Shown here: positions 15,535 to 22,845 of the stretch, piece by piece
Numbering within the stretch: position 1 is the first letter of the stretch
Layout of the letters: each line of letters starts with the position of its first letter
Source: Syntrophobacteraceae bacterium
GTDB taxonomy: Bacteria; Desulfobacterota; Syntrophobacteria; Syntrophobacterales; Syntrophobacteraceae
Reading direction: 5' to 3'
DNA: 36,168 nt
Assembly (NCBI GenBank): GCA_003165235.1
Contig: PLSV01000211.1
Span: 1 to 36,168 of the forward strand
Program-made: the position numbers and the translations under genes
The notes under the pieces: model-generated
Told to the model about the DNA's origin: nothing
Database searches by the model: none
Seen by the model: only the letters and a program-made list of their open reading frames with translations

Positions 15535-18500
15535 TCACAGCTTCGCCAGCGCGTTCCGCGCCCTTCCCGGCCAATAATCCATACCCATTTCCCGGAACAT
15601 GGCCTCTGCCTTGTTGAGCGGCTGGTACGCTTTCTCCGTGTGCCCCACGTCCAGATAAAGCTCCCCCAGATGCAGATAACCGATTGCAGCGTGCGGTTTC
15701 AGCCGTTGATCCTGCAATATCCGGATGCCTTCGAGCACGGATTGTTCGGCCTCTGTGATACAAAATTTATCCCCTCTTGCCGCTAAACGGCCAAGCATGA
15801 TCTTTGAAAGGGCTTCATGTTCCAACTCTCCCCACCTCTGTGCCAGGCGCAGGGCTTTTTCAGCGTTCAGACTGGCTTTGGTCATGTCACCGGTCTCAAA
15901 GTAGATCATACTTAGGAACAGATAGTAACGAGCCTGCCTAACTTGAGCGCCAATTTTGATCTGAATCCCCAGGCCCTTTTCAATATACGTTATCGCCTCT
16001 TTATATTTGCCAAGAAGATAGTGGCCCTGACCAATTCCGATGTATGCCTGACCGAGCCAGAGCATGGACTTGATTTGTTCCATGAATCGTACTGCCTGCC
16101 GGCTGTGGTCCACACAAGCCTGCGCCTCCCCCTTCATTCCAAAGAACCATCCGTACTTAAGCTCGTCAATACCAATAGTCCCTAAGTGGTTAAGCTCAGT
16201 AGCCAGGGACAAAGCTTCAGCAATAAAAGATTCTCCCCCTGGAAAGTCTCCCAGACTCGCCATTGCATAGCCCTTCATAGCCTGTGTCAGTGAATACACC
16301 ACTACCGGACGTCCGAACGTTTCCCTCTGCCAGTGCGCTTTTGCGATGACCGGCAGGATCTTGTCTGCGATATCAACCACGGACGCCATATCCGTTCGGA
16401 TGAAATGCGAGATGGTGAGGTCATATCCCGTTCCAACGATAAGCCCTACGTCTTCCAATTTCTGCGCCCCTCGAAAGGCATTCTCCTGATGTACCCTTCC
16501 AACACCGGGATCTCCCTTCATGCAGTGATAAAGTCCTATTATGCTCTTTACGTTGGCGTTGGTCCTTTGATCGCCAATCTCCTTAGCGGCGTCCTCACAC
16601 TGCTGAAGATAATTTTCAGAATTTTCAGGATAAGCAAGCATCCTCATGGGAGTTGCCATCGATACGAGAAGCTGCACCAGTTCCCTTTTGTTCTCCAGCG
16701 TCTTTGGAAATTGATTCAGCGTGTCCGCCGCATCCCTGTACAAGCGGAATGCCTCCCAAAGAGCTTCCCGTTCGACAGCTTTCCTGGCAGACAGTTTCAG
16801 ATATTTGTAAGCCATCATACTATTGTCACTTTTGGAATAATGAAACGCCAGCATCCCGTAGAATTCTTCCAGCCGATCAGCATAGAGATTTTCAACAGCC
16901 TGGGCTATTTGTTCATGGATCTCCTTTCTCCTCTTGACAAGCAAACTGTTGTAGGCGACCTCCTGAGTGAACGCATGTTTGAAGATGTATTCCAGTTCGG
17001 GGAAAAGGCTTTTTTCGTAGATAAATTCCAAACCTTGCAGGTTAACCAGTCCTGATTTGAGTTCCTCCTTCATTTTAGTGATCATCTCAAGGATGCGAAA
17101 GGCGAACTCTCGCCCGATCACCGCAGCCACCTGCACGATCCTTTTTAGGCTTTCCTCCAAACGGTCTAAGCGTGCTGCGATAATCCCCTGAATAGTGTCA
17201 GGGACCTGCACGCTGGATGCATCTTTAGCCAGGAAAAAGCTCTCACCCTTCCTCTGGATGGAACCGTTTTCAAGAAGGGAAAGGGTAAGCTCTTCTATAA
17301 AAAACGGATTTCCCGCCGCCCTGCCGAGAATGAGTTCCCTCAGTTCGGGCGCCGCATCTCCGCTCTCCAGGATCGCTGCAACCAGTTCCGCACTCGCGCT
17401 CGTGGACAGCTGCCCAACCGCGACCCTGCTGTAATAGGACTTGCTCCCCCATTGATGGGTATATTCGGGCCTGTATAAAAGAAGCAGGAGGATTTTGGTC
17501 CTTGGGAGCCAGCCGATCATGTAACCCAAGAATTCTTCCGTGGTCCTGTCGATCCACTGAAGGTCTTCGACTGCCAAAACGAGGGGCTGGTCCTGGCTGC
17601 CTCGGATCAGCAGGTCCCGAATGGCTTCGAAAGTCCTCTCTCTTCTCTGTTTCGCATCAAGCTTCGCGTAGGCTTCGTCATCGACCTTAAGGGACAGCAG
17701 CTCCTGGAAAGGCGGGATGATGTACACAAAGCTTCCGTCCAGCCCAAGGACCCTCTCCTTGAGCTTCTGCCTGACCACGTGTTCCTGTTCACCTTCCTTC
17801 ACTCCAACAAAGGACCTGAGAACATCCAGGATGGGCAAATAAGGTATCGATCCGCCATAGTGAAGGCACCGACCCTCAAAGCAACGGTACTCGTCATGCG
17901 GGAGGGAATTTTTGAACTCAAGGAGCAGTCTCGATTTGCCTACTCCAGTTTCGCCCACTATACCTACGACCTGACCTTCTCCTGATCGAGCCTTTTCGAA
18001 TGCCTCTCTTAAAGCTTCGATTTCACGCGTGCGGCCTACGAACCGTGTAAGCCCTTTAGCGGCAGAAGCGGCAATCCTCGTTTCGACTTCCGTCGATTTT
18101 ATTAGCCGGTACGCCTCGACGGGTTCTTCTTTTCCTTTTACGCAGATTTCGCCGATGGACTCGAACTCGAAGAACTCTTTGACCTGTTTGTAAAGGTTTT
18201 TTGAAACGAGTATGACGCCAGGCTCGGCATTCGTCTCCATACGGGAGGCGAGGTTCACAGTATCCCCTTTGGCCGTGTAGTCCATCCGGAGGTCGTCGCC
18301 GATAGTGCCGACCACGACAGGGCCGGAGTTGAGGCCGATACGCATCTTGAAGTCGATCCCGTAGCGGTTACAAAGAGTCTCACCGTAAGACGCCATGGCC
18401 TTCTGCACGGCTAATGCAGCATAACAGGCCCGCTGTGCATGATCTTCGTGGGCAATGGGAGCACCGAAAATAGCCATCAACCCGTCGCCCAGGAACTGAT

Positions 18501-18900
18501 TGATCGTGCCTTCGTGCCGATGGACCTCGTCCATGAGAAGGCGGAAACATCTGTCCATGATCTCGTGAACCGCCTCAGGATCGAGCTTCTCAAAGATGGC
18601 GGTTGAATTGGCCACGTCTGCGAACATGACCGTGACGATCTTGTATTCGCCCTCGATGGAGCTGCGTCTAGTCAGGATCTTGTCGGCAAGATGCTTTGGA
18701 GTATAGGAATGGGGCCGATTGAGGTTCAGGGGTTTCGCTTCTTTGGGTTTACGAAGATCATGGCCACATTCATCACAGAACATACTTTCGGGGAGATTGG
18801 CGTTTCCGCATTGCGGGCATATCAAATCCATCTTGTTCGCGCAATTTTTACAGAACTTTGCGCCTTCCCGTTGCTCTGCTCCGCATTTGAGACACTTCAT
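15535..18900 (-). CDS. Class III cyclase-ATPase-TPR signalling protein with zinc ribbons
   Basis: A 1121-residue cytoplasmic signalling protein. Domains in order: two zinc ribbons (Cys3/6/17/20 and Cys28/31/42/45); a class III nucleotidyl cyclase domain (about 85-265); an AAA/NACHT-like ATPase with Walker A GETGVGKS (316-323) and Walker B VLAVED (441-446); and a long TPR-like helical region from about 690 to the end. The metal aspartates Asp95 (FADVANST) and Asp139 (FLGDG) and the transition-state pair Asn216/Arg220 (VNLASR) are present. The base-specifying positions are unusual: Gln135 replaces the usual Lys, and Thr209 (YTAKG) replaces the usual Asp. Thr there is known in the bicarbonate-responsive CyaC-like class. 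It should make cAMP, perhaps under ATPase/TPR control. It is last in a tight operon, 9 bp after the lipoprotein gene; AAAGGG precedes the ATG. Confidence 0.95.
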   Translation of the reverse strand: MKCLKCGAEQREGAKFCKNCANKMDLICPQCGNANLPESMFCDECGHDLRKPKEAKPLNLNRPHSYTPKHLADKILTRRSSIEGEYKIVTVMFADVANSTAIFEKLDPEAVHEIMDRCFRLLMDEVHRHEGTINQFLGDGLMAIFGAPIAHEDHAQRACYAALAVQKAMASYGETLCNRYGIDFKMRIGLNSGPVVVGTIGDDLRMDYTAKGDTVNLASRMETNAEPGVILVSKNLYKQVKEFFEFESIGEICVKGKEEPVEAYRLIKSTEVETRIAASAAKGLTRFVGRTREIEALREAFEKARSGEGQVVGIVGETGVGKSRLLLEFKNSLPHDEYRCFEGRCLHYGGSIPYLPILDVLRSFVGVKEGEQEHVVRQKLKERVLGLDGSFVYIIPPFQELLSLKVDDEAYAKLDAKQRRERTFEAIRDLLIRGSQDQPLVLAVEDLQWIDRTTEEFLGYMIGWLPRTKILLLLLYRPEYTHQWGSKSYYSRVAVGQLSTSASAELVAAILESGDAAPELRELILGRAAGNPFFIEELTLSLLENGSIQRKGESFFLAKDASSVQVPDTIQGIIAARLDRLEESLKRIVQVAAVIGREFAFRILEMITKMKEELKSGLVNLQGLEFIYEKSLFPELEYIFKHAFTQEVAYNSLLVKRRKEIHEQIAQAVENLYADRLEEFYGMLAFHYSKSDNSMMAYKYLKLSARKAVEREALWEAFRLYRDAADTLNQFPKTLENKRELVQLLVSMATPMRMLAYPENSENYLQQCEDAAKEIGDQRTNANVKSIIGLYHCMKGDPGVGRVHQENAFRGAQKLEDVGLIVGTGYDLTISHFIRTDMASVVDIADKILPVIAKAHWQRETFGRPVVVYSLTQAMKGYAMASLGDFPGGESFIAEALSLATELNHLGTIGIDELKYGWFFGMKGEAQACVDHSRQAVRFMEQIKSMLWLGQAYIGIGQGHYLLGKYKEAITYIEKGLGIQIKIGAQVRQARYYLFLSMIYFETGDMTKASLNAEKALRLAQRWGELEHEALSKIMLGRLAARGDKFCITEAEQSVLEGIRILQDQRLKPHAAIGYLHLGELYLDVGHTEKAYQPLNKAEAMFREMGMDYWPGRARNALAKL

Positions 18901-18909
18901 CGGAACCCT

Positions 18910-19257
18910 TTACTGGACTTTCCTGAAGAAGAGTTCCCCCGACCCTGGAAGGGTGACGTGAATAATCTGGTTATCCAGACTTCCAACAATTACTCCACCT
19001 TTATTGGTGTGGAACCTGAGTTCGTTGCCTTTAACATACCACGAAAAGGTAACCTCGTCGTCACCCACCTTCCAGACTCCAGTCCCTGTTTCTTTCAATT
19101 CTAAAGTGGTTTCACTGCGGTGAGGGGAATCCTTGATTTCGGCAATATAGGTCCCAACATGCTGGGTCCCTGGACCGCAACCGGCCGCGGCGGTGAGAAA
19201 AAGGAGACAGAATAGAACCGGCAGCAAAAAAACCGGAGATCGTATCTTTTTTCGCAT
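18910..19257 (-). CDS. Small lipoprotein of unknown function
   Basis: A 115-residue lipoprotein: a basic head (MRKKIR), a hydrophobic core and a lipobox AAAGC with Cys27. The mature part is about 88 residues and strand-rich (GTYIAEIK, TTLELKETGTGVWKV, EVTFSWYVKGNELRF, IIHVTLPGSGELFFRKV), suggesting a small beta-barrel or lipocalin-like fold. I do not recognise a family. It lies 10 bp after the MauE/DoxX gene and 9 bp before the cyclase-TPR gene, so it is almost certainly co-transcribed and probably an envelope component of the same system. No cysteine other than the lipidated one occurs in the mature part. Confidence 0.75.
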   Translation of the reverse strand: MRKKIRSPVFLLPVLFCLLFLTAAAGCGPGTQHVGTYIAEIKDSPHRSETTLELKETGTGVWKVGDDEVTFSWYVKGNELRFHTNKGGVIVGSLDNQIIHVTLPGSGELFFRKVQ

Positions 19258-19267
19258 AATGAACCCG

Positions 19268-19765
19268 TCACGATTCTACAGTTGTAATTCCGCTACCTGG
19301 GCCAATAAACGACTTTAATCTTTTCAAAAGCTCCAGTCTGTCACAATAATATATCTGGACGCAGAAAACCAGCATTAGGGCATTTTCCAGGACCTTTTTC
19401 CAGCCGATCGCCTCGCCCACAGTATCGTAGCATCCGCAGGTGATCGGGGCGCCCCGGTACATGTTGATCAGGATCATTACGTCGAACATTATCAGAAGCA
19501 GTCCGATCACTATTGTGGATGAACGCGACTTGAAACCGATAATCAAAAAAAGGCCGGTGATGAGTTCAATCCAAGGCAGTATTACTGCTCCAGGGTTTAG
19601 GAACATATAGGGAATCAGCCGGTAATTAGCTATTGCTTCCGCAAATTGAGCGGGATATGGGATTTTGCTCAAACTTGCGTAGATGAAGAAATAGCCCAGG
19701 TAAATCCTGAGCGCAAAAGAGAGATACTCACTTGTTAGCACTCGTTTAACAAAAAATTGGATCAT
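19268..19765 (-). CDS. MauE/DoxX-family redox-associated membrane protein
   Basis: A 165-residue four-helix inner-membrane protein of the DoxX/MauE type. Helices lie at about 14-32 ([21 protein letters not shown]), 55-77 ([20 protein letters not shown]), 82-101 ([20 protein letters not shown]) and 125-141. The early ASLSKI and the CGC pair (Cys110, Cys112, ITCGCYD) match MauE-like proteins, which take part in thiol-disulfide chemistry of periplasmic proteins. Its ATG overlaps the stop codon of the cyclic-nucleotide-binding rhodanese gene (ATGA), indicating translational coupling. With a TlpA-like thioredoxin two genes upstream, a role in passing electrons or thiols across the membrane is likely, but this is inference. 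Confidence 0.85.
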   Translation of the reverse strand: MIQFFVKRVLTSEYLSFALRIYLGYFFIYASLSKIPYPAQFAEAIANYRLIPYMFLNPGAVILPWIELITGLFLIIGFKSRSSTIVIGLLLIMFDVMILINMYRGAPITCGCYDTVGEAIGWKKVLENALMLVFCVQIYYCDRLELLKRLKSFIGPGSGITTVES

Positions 19766-20688
19766 TCCGAAGCCTCTTTTTCGACCGGATAGCCCTTAGC
19801 CTCCCAGGCCTGCAAACCGCCATCCAGGACCTTAACATTCCTGTACCCATGCAGCAGTAATTTGTCCGCAATTTCCAGGTCATAAGGCCTGCTTATGGTA
19901 TTCCCGTATACCACTATCTTTGTGCCTTTGTCTTTCTCGGAGAAACTCATCAGATAGACGAAATCGAAAAGGGCCATCGTCATATTGACTGCGCCCTTTA
20001 TGTGCCGTTGCTGGTAGAAGTTGCCGGGCATAGCATCGACAATCAAAGTTTGTCCTTGCCGGTAATCCTCCATTGCTGCAACTGTGCTGATCGAAGGCGC
20101 CGGGTCGAGACGCTCGGGGACAAAAGGTATCCGGTGTGGATTGGAGATGTTGAACGTTATCGCCAGAAGAACACTTATCCCGATAACAAGGACAAAGTCG
20201 CGCCATGCCAACCGGGAGGACCTGATTAGAGCATCGGCCTCTTGCGTGATGATGTCCTGGTCTCTCAAGAGCCATCGGCGCACCTGCCGCACAAAATTCC
20301 TGGAAAGATCAGGGTGATCCCGCATGAGGCGGTCAAATTGCTCCTTGGTGAGTACAATGAGGTGGGCTTCGTCTACACTTATTGCACTGGCGGTACGAGT
20401 CTCCCCCGTCAAAAGAGCCACCTCGCCGAAGTGTTCGCCCGGTCCGCACACCGAGAGTTCCATCTCGAGTCTGTCCTCGTGCCTGACGAAAATCCTAACG
20501 CGACCGGAACTAATAATATAGAAAGCATCCGGCGCGTCCCCTTTTTTGAAAATGACCTCGTCAGGCCCCGCAACTCGGCTCTTAACTGTTCGGGCAAGCT
20601 CGTCGATCTCTTCAGGGGGCAAGTCCCGAAGAACGGAATTCTTCAGCGAAATCCTAAATTCTTCGAATTCCATACAACTCATTACCAC
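19762..20688 (-). CDS. Cyclic-nucleotide-binding, single-TM, rhodanese-like fusion protein
   Basis: Three parts are visible. Residues about 14-140 are a CRP-type cNMP-binding domain with an intact phosphate-binding cassette ([16 protein letters not shown], Glu89 and Arg98), so it should bind cAMP or cGMP. Residues about 164-181 are a single membrane helix, preceded by Arg-rich sequence, which places the N-terminal domain in the cytoplasm. Residues about 205-303 are a rhodanese-like domain ([37 protein letters not shown]), therefore periplasmic. The catalytic-loop cysteine is missing: the loop reads YGNTISR with Gly262 where Cys is expected, so sulfurtransferase activity is doubtful. The start is unclear: GTG at 20688, or ATG at 20682 or 20673, none with a strong ribosome binding site. 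The gene begins 13 bp after the thioredoxin gene and overlaps the next by four bases. Confidence 0.93.
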   Translation of the reverse strand: MVMSCMEFEEFRISLKNSVLRDLPPEEIDELARTVKSRVAGPDEVIFKKGDAPDAFYIISSGRVRIFVRHEDRLEMELSVCGPGEHFGEVALLTGETRTASAISVDEAHLIVLTKEQFDRLMRDHPDLSRNFVRQVRRWLLRDQDIITQEADALIRSSRLAWRDFVLVIGISVLLAITFNISNPHRIPFVPERLDPAPSISTVAAMEDYRQGQTLIVDAMPGNFYQQRHIKGAVNMTMALFDFVYLMSFSEKDKGTKIVVYGNTISRPYDLEIADKLLLHGYRNVKVLDGGLQAWEAKGYPVEKEASE

Positions 20689-20701
20689 TGTTGTTTTACT
20701 G

Positions 20702-21287
20702 TTATTTTTCTTTGTCCATCGCTTCGAACTGCCTTACAAATTTCACCTGCTTTACAAACGCGTCGGCGTCCGGGATTACTCCGGGGTGGGTGAAGAGCAC
20801 TTTGGCGTCCTCAGTCGAAACGACAATAGTGCTTGGAGTGGCTTGAAAACCCGTGGAGCGGGTAATCTCACGGTTTTCGTCGAGCAGAATCGGAAAGGGC
20901 GTCTTGAACTGTTTTTTGAATGTCTCCACACCGGCTTTGTCATCGGCGATTGCTATTGCGATAACCTTTACGTCGGCCAGGCCTGAGTCTGCCTCGATCG
21001 TTTTGTAGATGCCATTCATTATGGGGGCGTTGGCCTGGCAGTGTGGGCAGCGCGCACTCATGAGCTCGATAACGACGATCTTCGCCCTTACGTCACTGAC
21101 TTTAAACGGTTTCATCGCGTCCAGACCAAGATATGTCTGCGTCTGCGCAGAATCAGGGGGGGGGAAGAGCTAACTTCACAATCGACTCTTCTTTACTAGG
21201 GTCGGCACAAAAAGCACCGCTGGACTGCAAAAAAATGGACGTACAGGCAACAATTAGAAAAACTCTAATCCATCCCGGCTTTTTCAT
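20702..21287 (-). CDS. Secreted TlpA-like thioredoxin, frame-shifted in a G9 tract
   Basis: A periplasmic thioredoxin-fold protein of the TlpA/AhpC-TSA type. The active site CPHC lies at 21038-21049 in the context ELMSARCPHCQANAP, with the cis-proline in ATPSTIVV. Reading from the ATG at 21287, which has GGAGAGAAGAG upstream, gives a signal peptide (MKKPGWIRVFLIVACTSIFL, cleavage near AFCA) and then SIVKLALPPP and a stop. Dropping one G from the nine at 21156-21164 continues it as PDSAQTQTYLGLDAMKPFKV, straight into the thioredoxin domain. Without that change translation would have to begin at the internal ATG at 21115, giving 137 residues and no export signal. The lesion may be an assembly error, phase variation or inactivation. 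First gene of the five-gene redox/cyclase operon. Confidence 0.85.
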
Positions 21288-21408
21288 CTCTTCTCTCCAT
21301 CAGATGCTGACTCTGTTTTGTGAACGATATCTGACCTTGGGCTGTCTGCCAATCCTGGTCTTTACGGTTTAGGAGCAGGAATGTGCCGCATTTTAAGATG
21401 TTTTTCAT
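21265..21408 (-). CDS. Possible 47-residue leader peptide upstream of the thioredoxin gene
   Basis: A short frame begins MKNILKCGTFLLLNRKD at 21408, three bases after the palindrome at 21412-21437, and ends at a TAG inside the start of the thioredoxin gene, in another frame. The overlap could couple translation. No clear Shine-Dalgarno sequence precedes it and I know no homologue, so it may be chance. Confidence 0.2.
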   Translation of the reverse strand: MKNILKCGTFLLLNRKDQDWQTAQGQISFTKQSQHLMERRDEKAGMD

Positions 21409-21411
21409 GTT

Positions 21412-21437
21412 GATAATCTCACTGTGCAGAGATTATC
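21412..21437. promoter_or_regulatory. Perfect 9-bp inverted repeat upstream of the redox/cyclase operon
   Basis: GATAATCTC (21412-21420) and GAGATTATC (21429-21437) are exact inverted copies separated by eight bases. The element is 125 bases upstream of the thioredoxin ATG. It could be an operator for a dimeric regulator or an mRNA hairpin; it has no T-tract and does not match the CRP or FNR consensus. Confidence 0.4.
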
Positions 21438-21581
21438 TCATTGCAAATCCCCCTCACCTGTTGAGCGAGAAATCTCCCGGCAGAGCCCTTTAAGTCGGCG
21501 CTGTCGGAAGGTGATACTCATTTTGCTCTACACAGCAGTCTCCATGATCTGATTACTCGATCCCACCAGGAAAAAGGAAAA

Positions 21582-21656
21582 TCAGTTTGAGCCTCCCTCG
21601 TTGAGCAGTCCTTTAATCCCGTCGCCTACGTAGTTGCCATGAACCGGATACTTAGC
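21582..21656 (-). pseudogene. N-terminal fragment of a GYD-domain gene
   Basis: The minus strand reads AKYPVHGNYVGDGIKGLLNE then GGSN and a stop. It matches the N-terminus of the intact GYD protein at 35443-35784 (AKYLCYGNFVGDGLKGLVKE) at about 16 of 23 positions. The start codon is lost: GAG stands where ATG is expected. Homology ends at the TGA at 21582, so only about a fifth of the gene remains. It sits about 300 bp upstream of the thioredoxin gene, the position a GYD gene occupies in the other signalling locus. Confidence 0.7.
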
Positions 21657-22397
21657 CTCTTGACGTATCTTGGTTTGAAGAGTTGGGGTTTTATGAGATC
21701 GGTCTTCGAGTCGATTGCACAGGCGCTATTGCCTGTTCACCCTCGAAATCCACAGTAACCAGCGCAATGCATCACGGATATGCTGAATTTAGTTGATTTC
21801 ACAAACTCCTCTGTAATCAAACTTACCTTTAGCCAGGGGCATTGCGTTCGACTTGTGTTCCCCTATAGCCTAGCAAAACGGGCATTTAGGCCTGATTTGA
21901 CCCTGCAATAATGGAGAAGGTGGAAGAGGAAAGGGAAGCGGTCAAAAGCAGGCTGCACGCCAAGAACAAGGGTCAACACCCGTAATAGACGGATAGACTC
22001 CTAATGGTTAAACAGAAACTGCACCAGGCGACGCAAAGCTGAGTACACTTAAGTAATGCAAAGCAAGGCAAAAAATGTGGACGTCGGTAACATACTTGGC
22101 GCAGCCTGAAAACCCACTATACCGCGTTTACATTTTGCCGAGAGCAACAGCAAAAGTCAAGGAGTATTTTACCGGAATAATGCGCCAAATGTGTAACGAT
22201 AGCCGCCAAAGCGCGATATTGAGTTCGAAATTTATTTCAAAATGCGATGGGAGCGGTGGCCATGCATGACTTTGGCATCGGTTATCAACAAATCAGCTTT
22301 CTTAACTGCGGATGAAGCCGTTTTTGCCTCTCGAAGGGCGCGCCGCTCCCTTTGCCGTTCATTGTTGCGCCGCCAAACCCCTTACTGGAGAAGGGGG
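21657..22397. other. Gene-free decayed stretch
   Basis: I found no gene with recognisable product or ribosome binding site here. The right end (about 22374-22397) holds a CCCCTT/AAGGGG hairpin immediately after the IS1380-type transposase fragment, probably part of that element's 3' end. Base composition is more AT-rich than the flanking operons and stop codons are frequent in all frames, as expected for decayed or mobile-element-derived DNA. Confidence 0.5.
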
Positions 22398-22845
22398 TCA
22401 GGCAATAATGATGCGATAGTAGCGGGCGGGAGAAAATCCCGAGGCAACATGGACATGCCATCTTCCGGCGTGATAGGCCACTTTGGCCCCAACCTTTACA
22501 AGCCGCCTAATTATCGAGTCTATGGAGGGCCTGACCTTCTCACCCCGGAACGCCGCATCCCGGATCAGGTGAAGTAGATTGTAGGCAAGACGCCCTATGA
22601 GAAGTCTGGCTTGGTTGGCTGCAAATCGGTGACAGCTCGCCTTGTCCCATCTGAGGGCGTTTTTCCCCTCTTTTATTCTGTTTTCGATCTCAGCCTTGAC
22701 AGCTCTGTCTTGCTCGTGCTGGCCTGGAATCAGCGACGGCGAGGGGAGCGCAACCAATCGCTCAGGCTCAAACAGGACTTTCAGAGTTCGACGAGACGAC
22801 GATATCCAAGCCACTGAAAATGCATAGAAAATTACGCTGAAGTTT
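22398..22845 (-). pseudogene. IS1380-family transposase, C-terminal fragment
   Basis: The minus-strand frame contains a typical IS1380 transposase C-terminus: ENRIKEGKNALRWDKASCHR, then FAANQARLLIGRLAYNLLHL, IDSIIRRLVKVGAKVAYHA and RWHVHVASGFSPARYYR before the stop at 22398. The catalytic N-terminal two thirds, with the first DDE residues, are absent. The upstream ~50 codons do not look like transposase, and the frame then enters the end of the neighbouring IS1634-type element at about 22846. It is a dead remnant. Confidence 0.8.
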
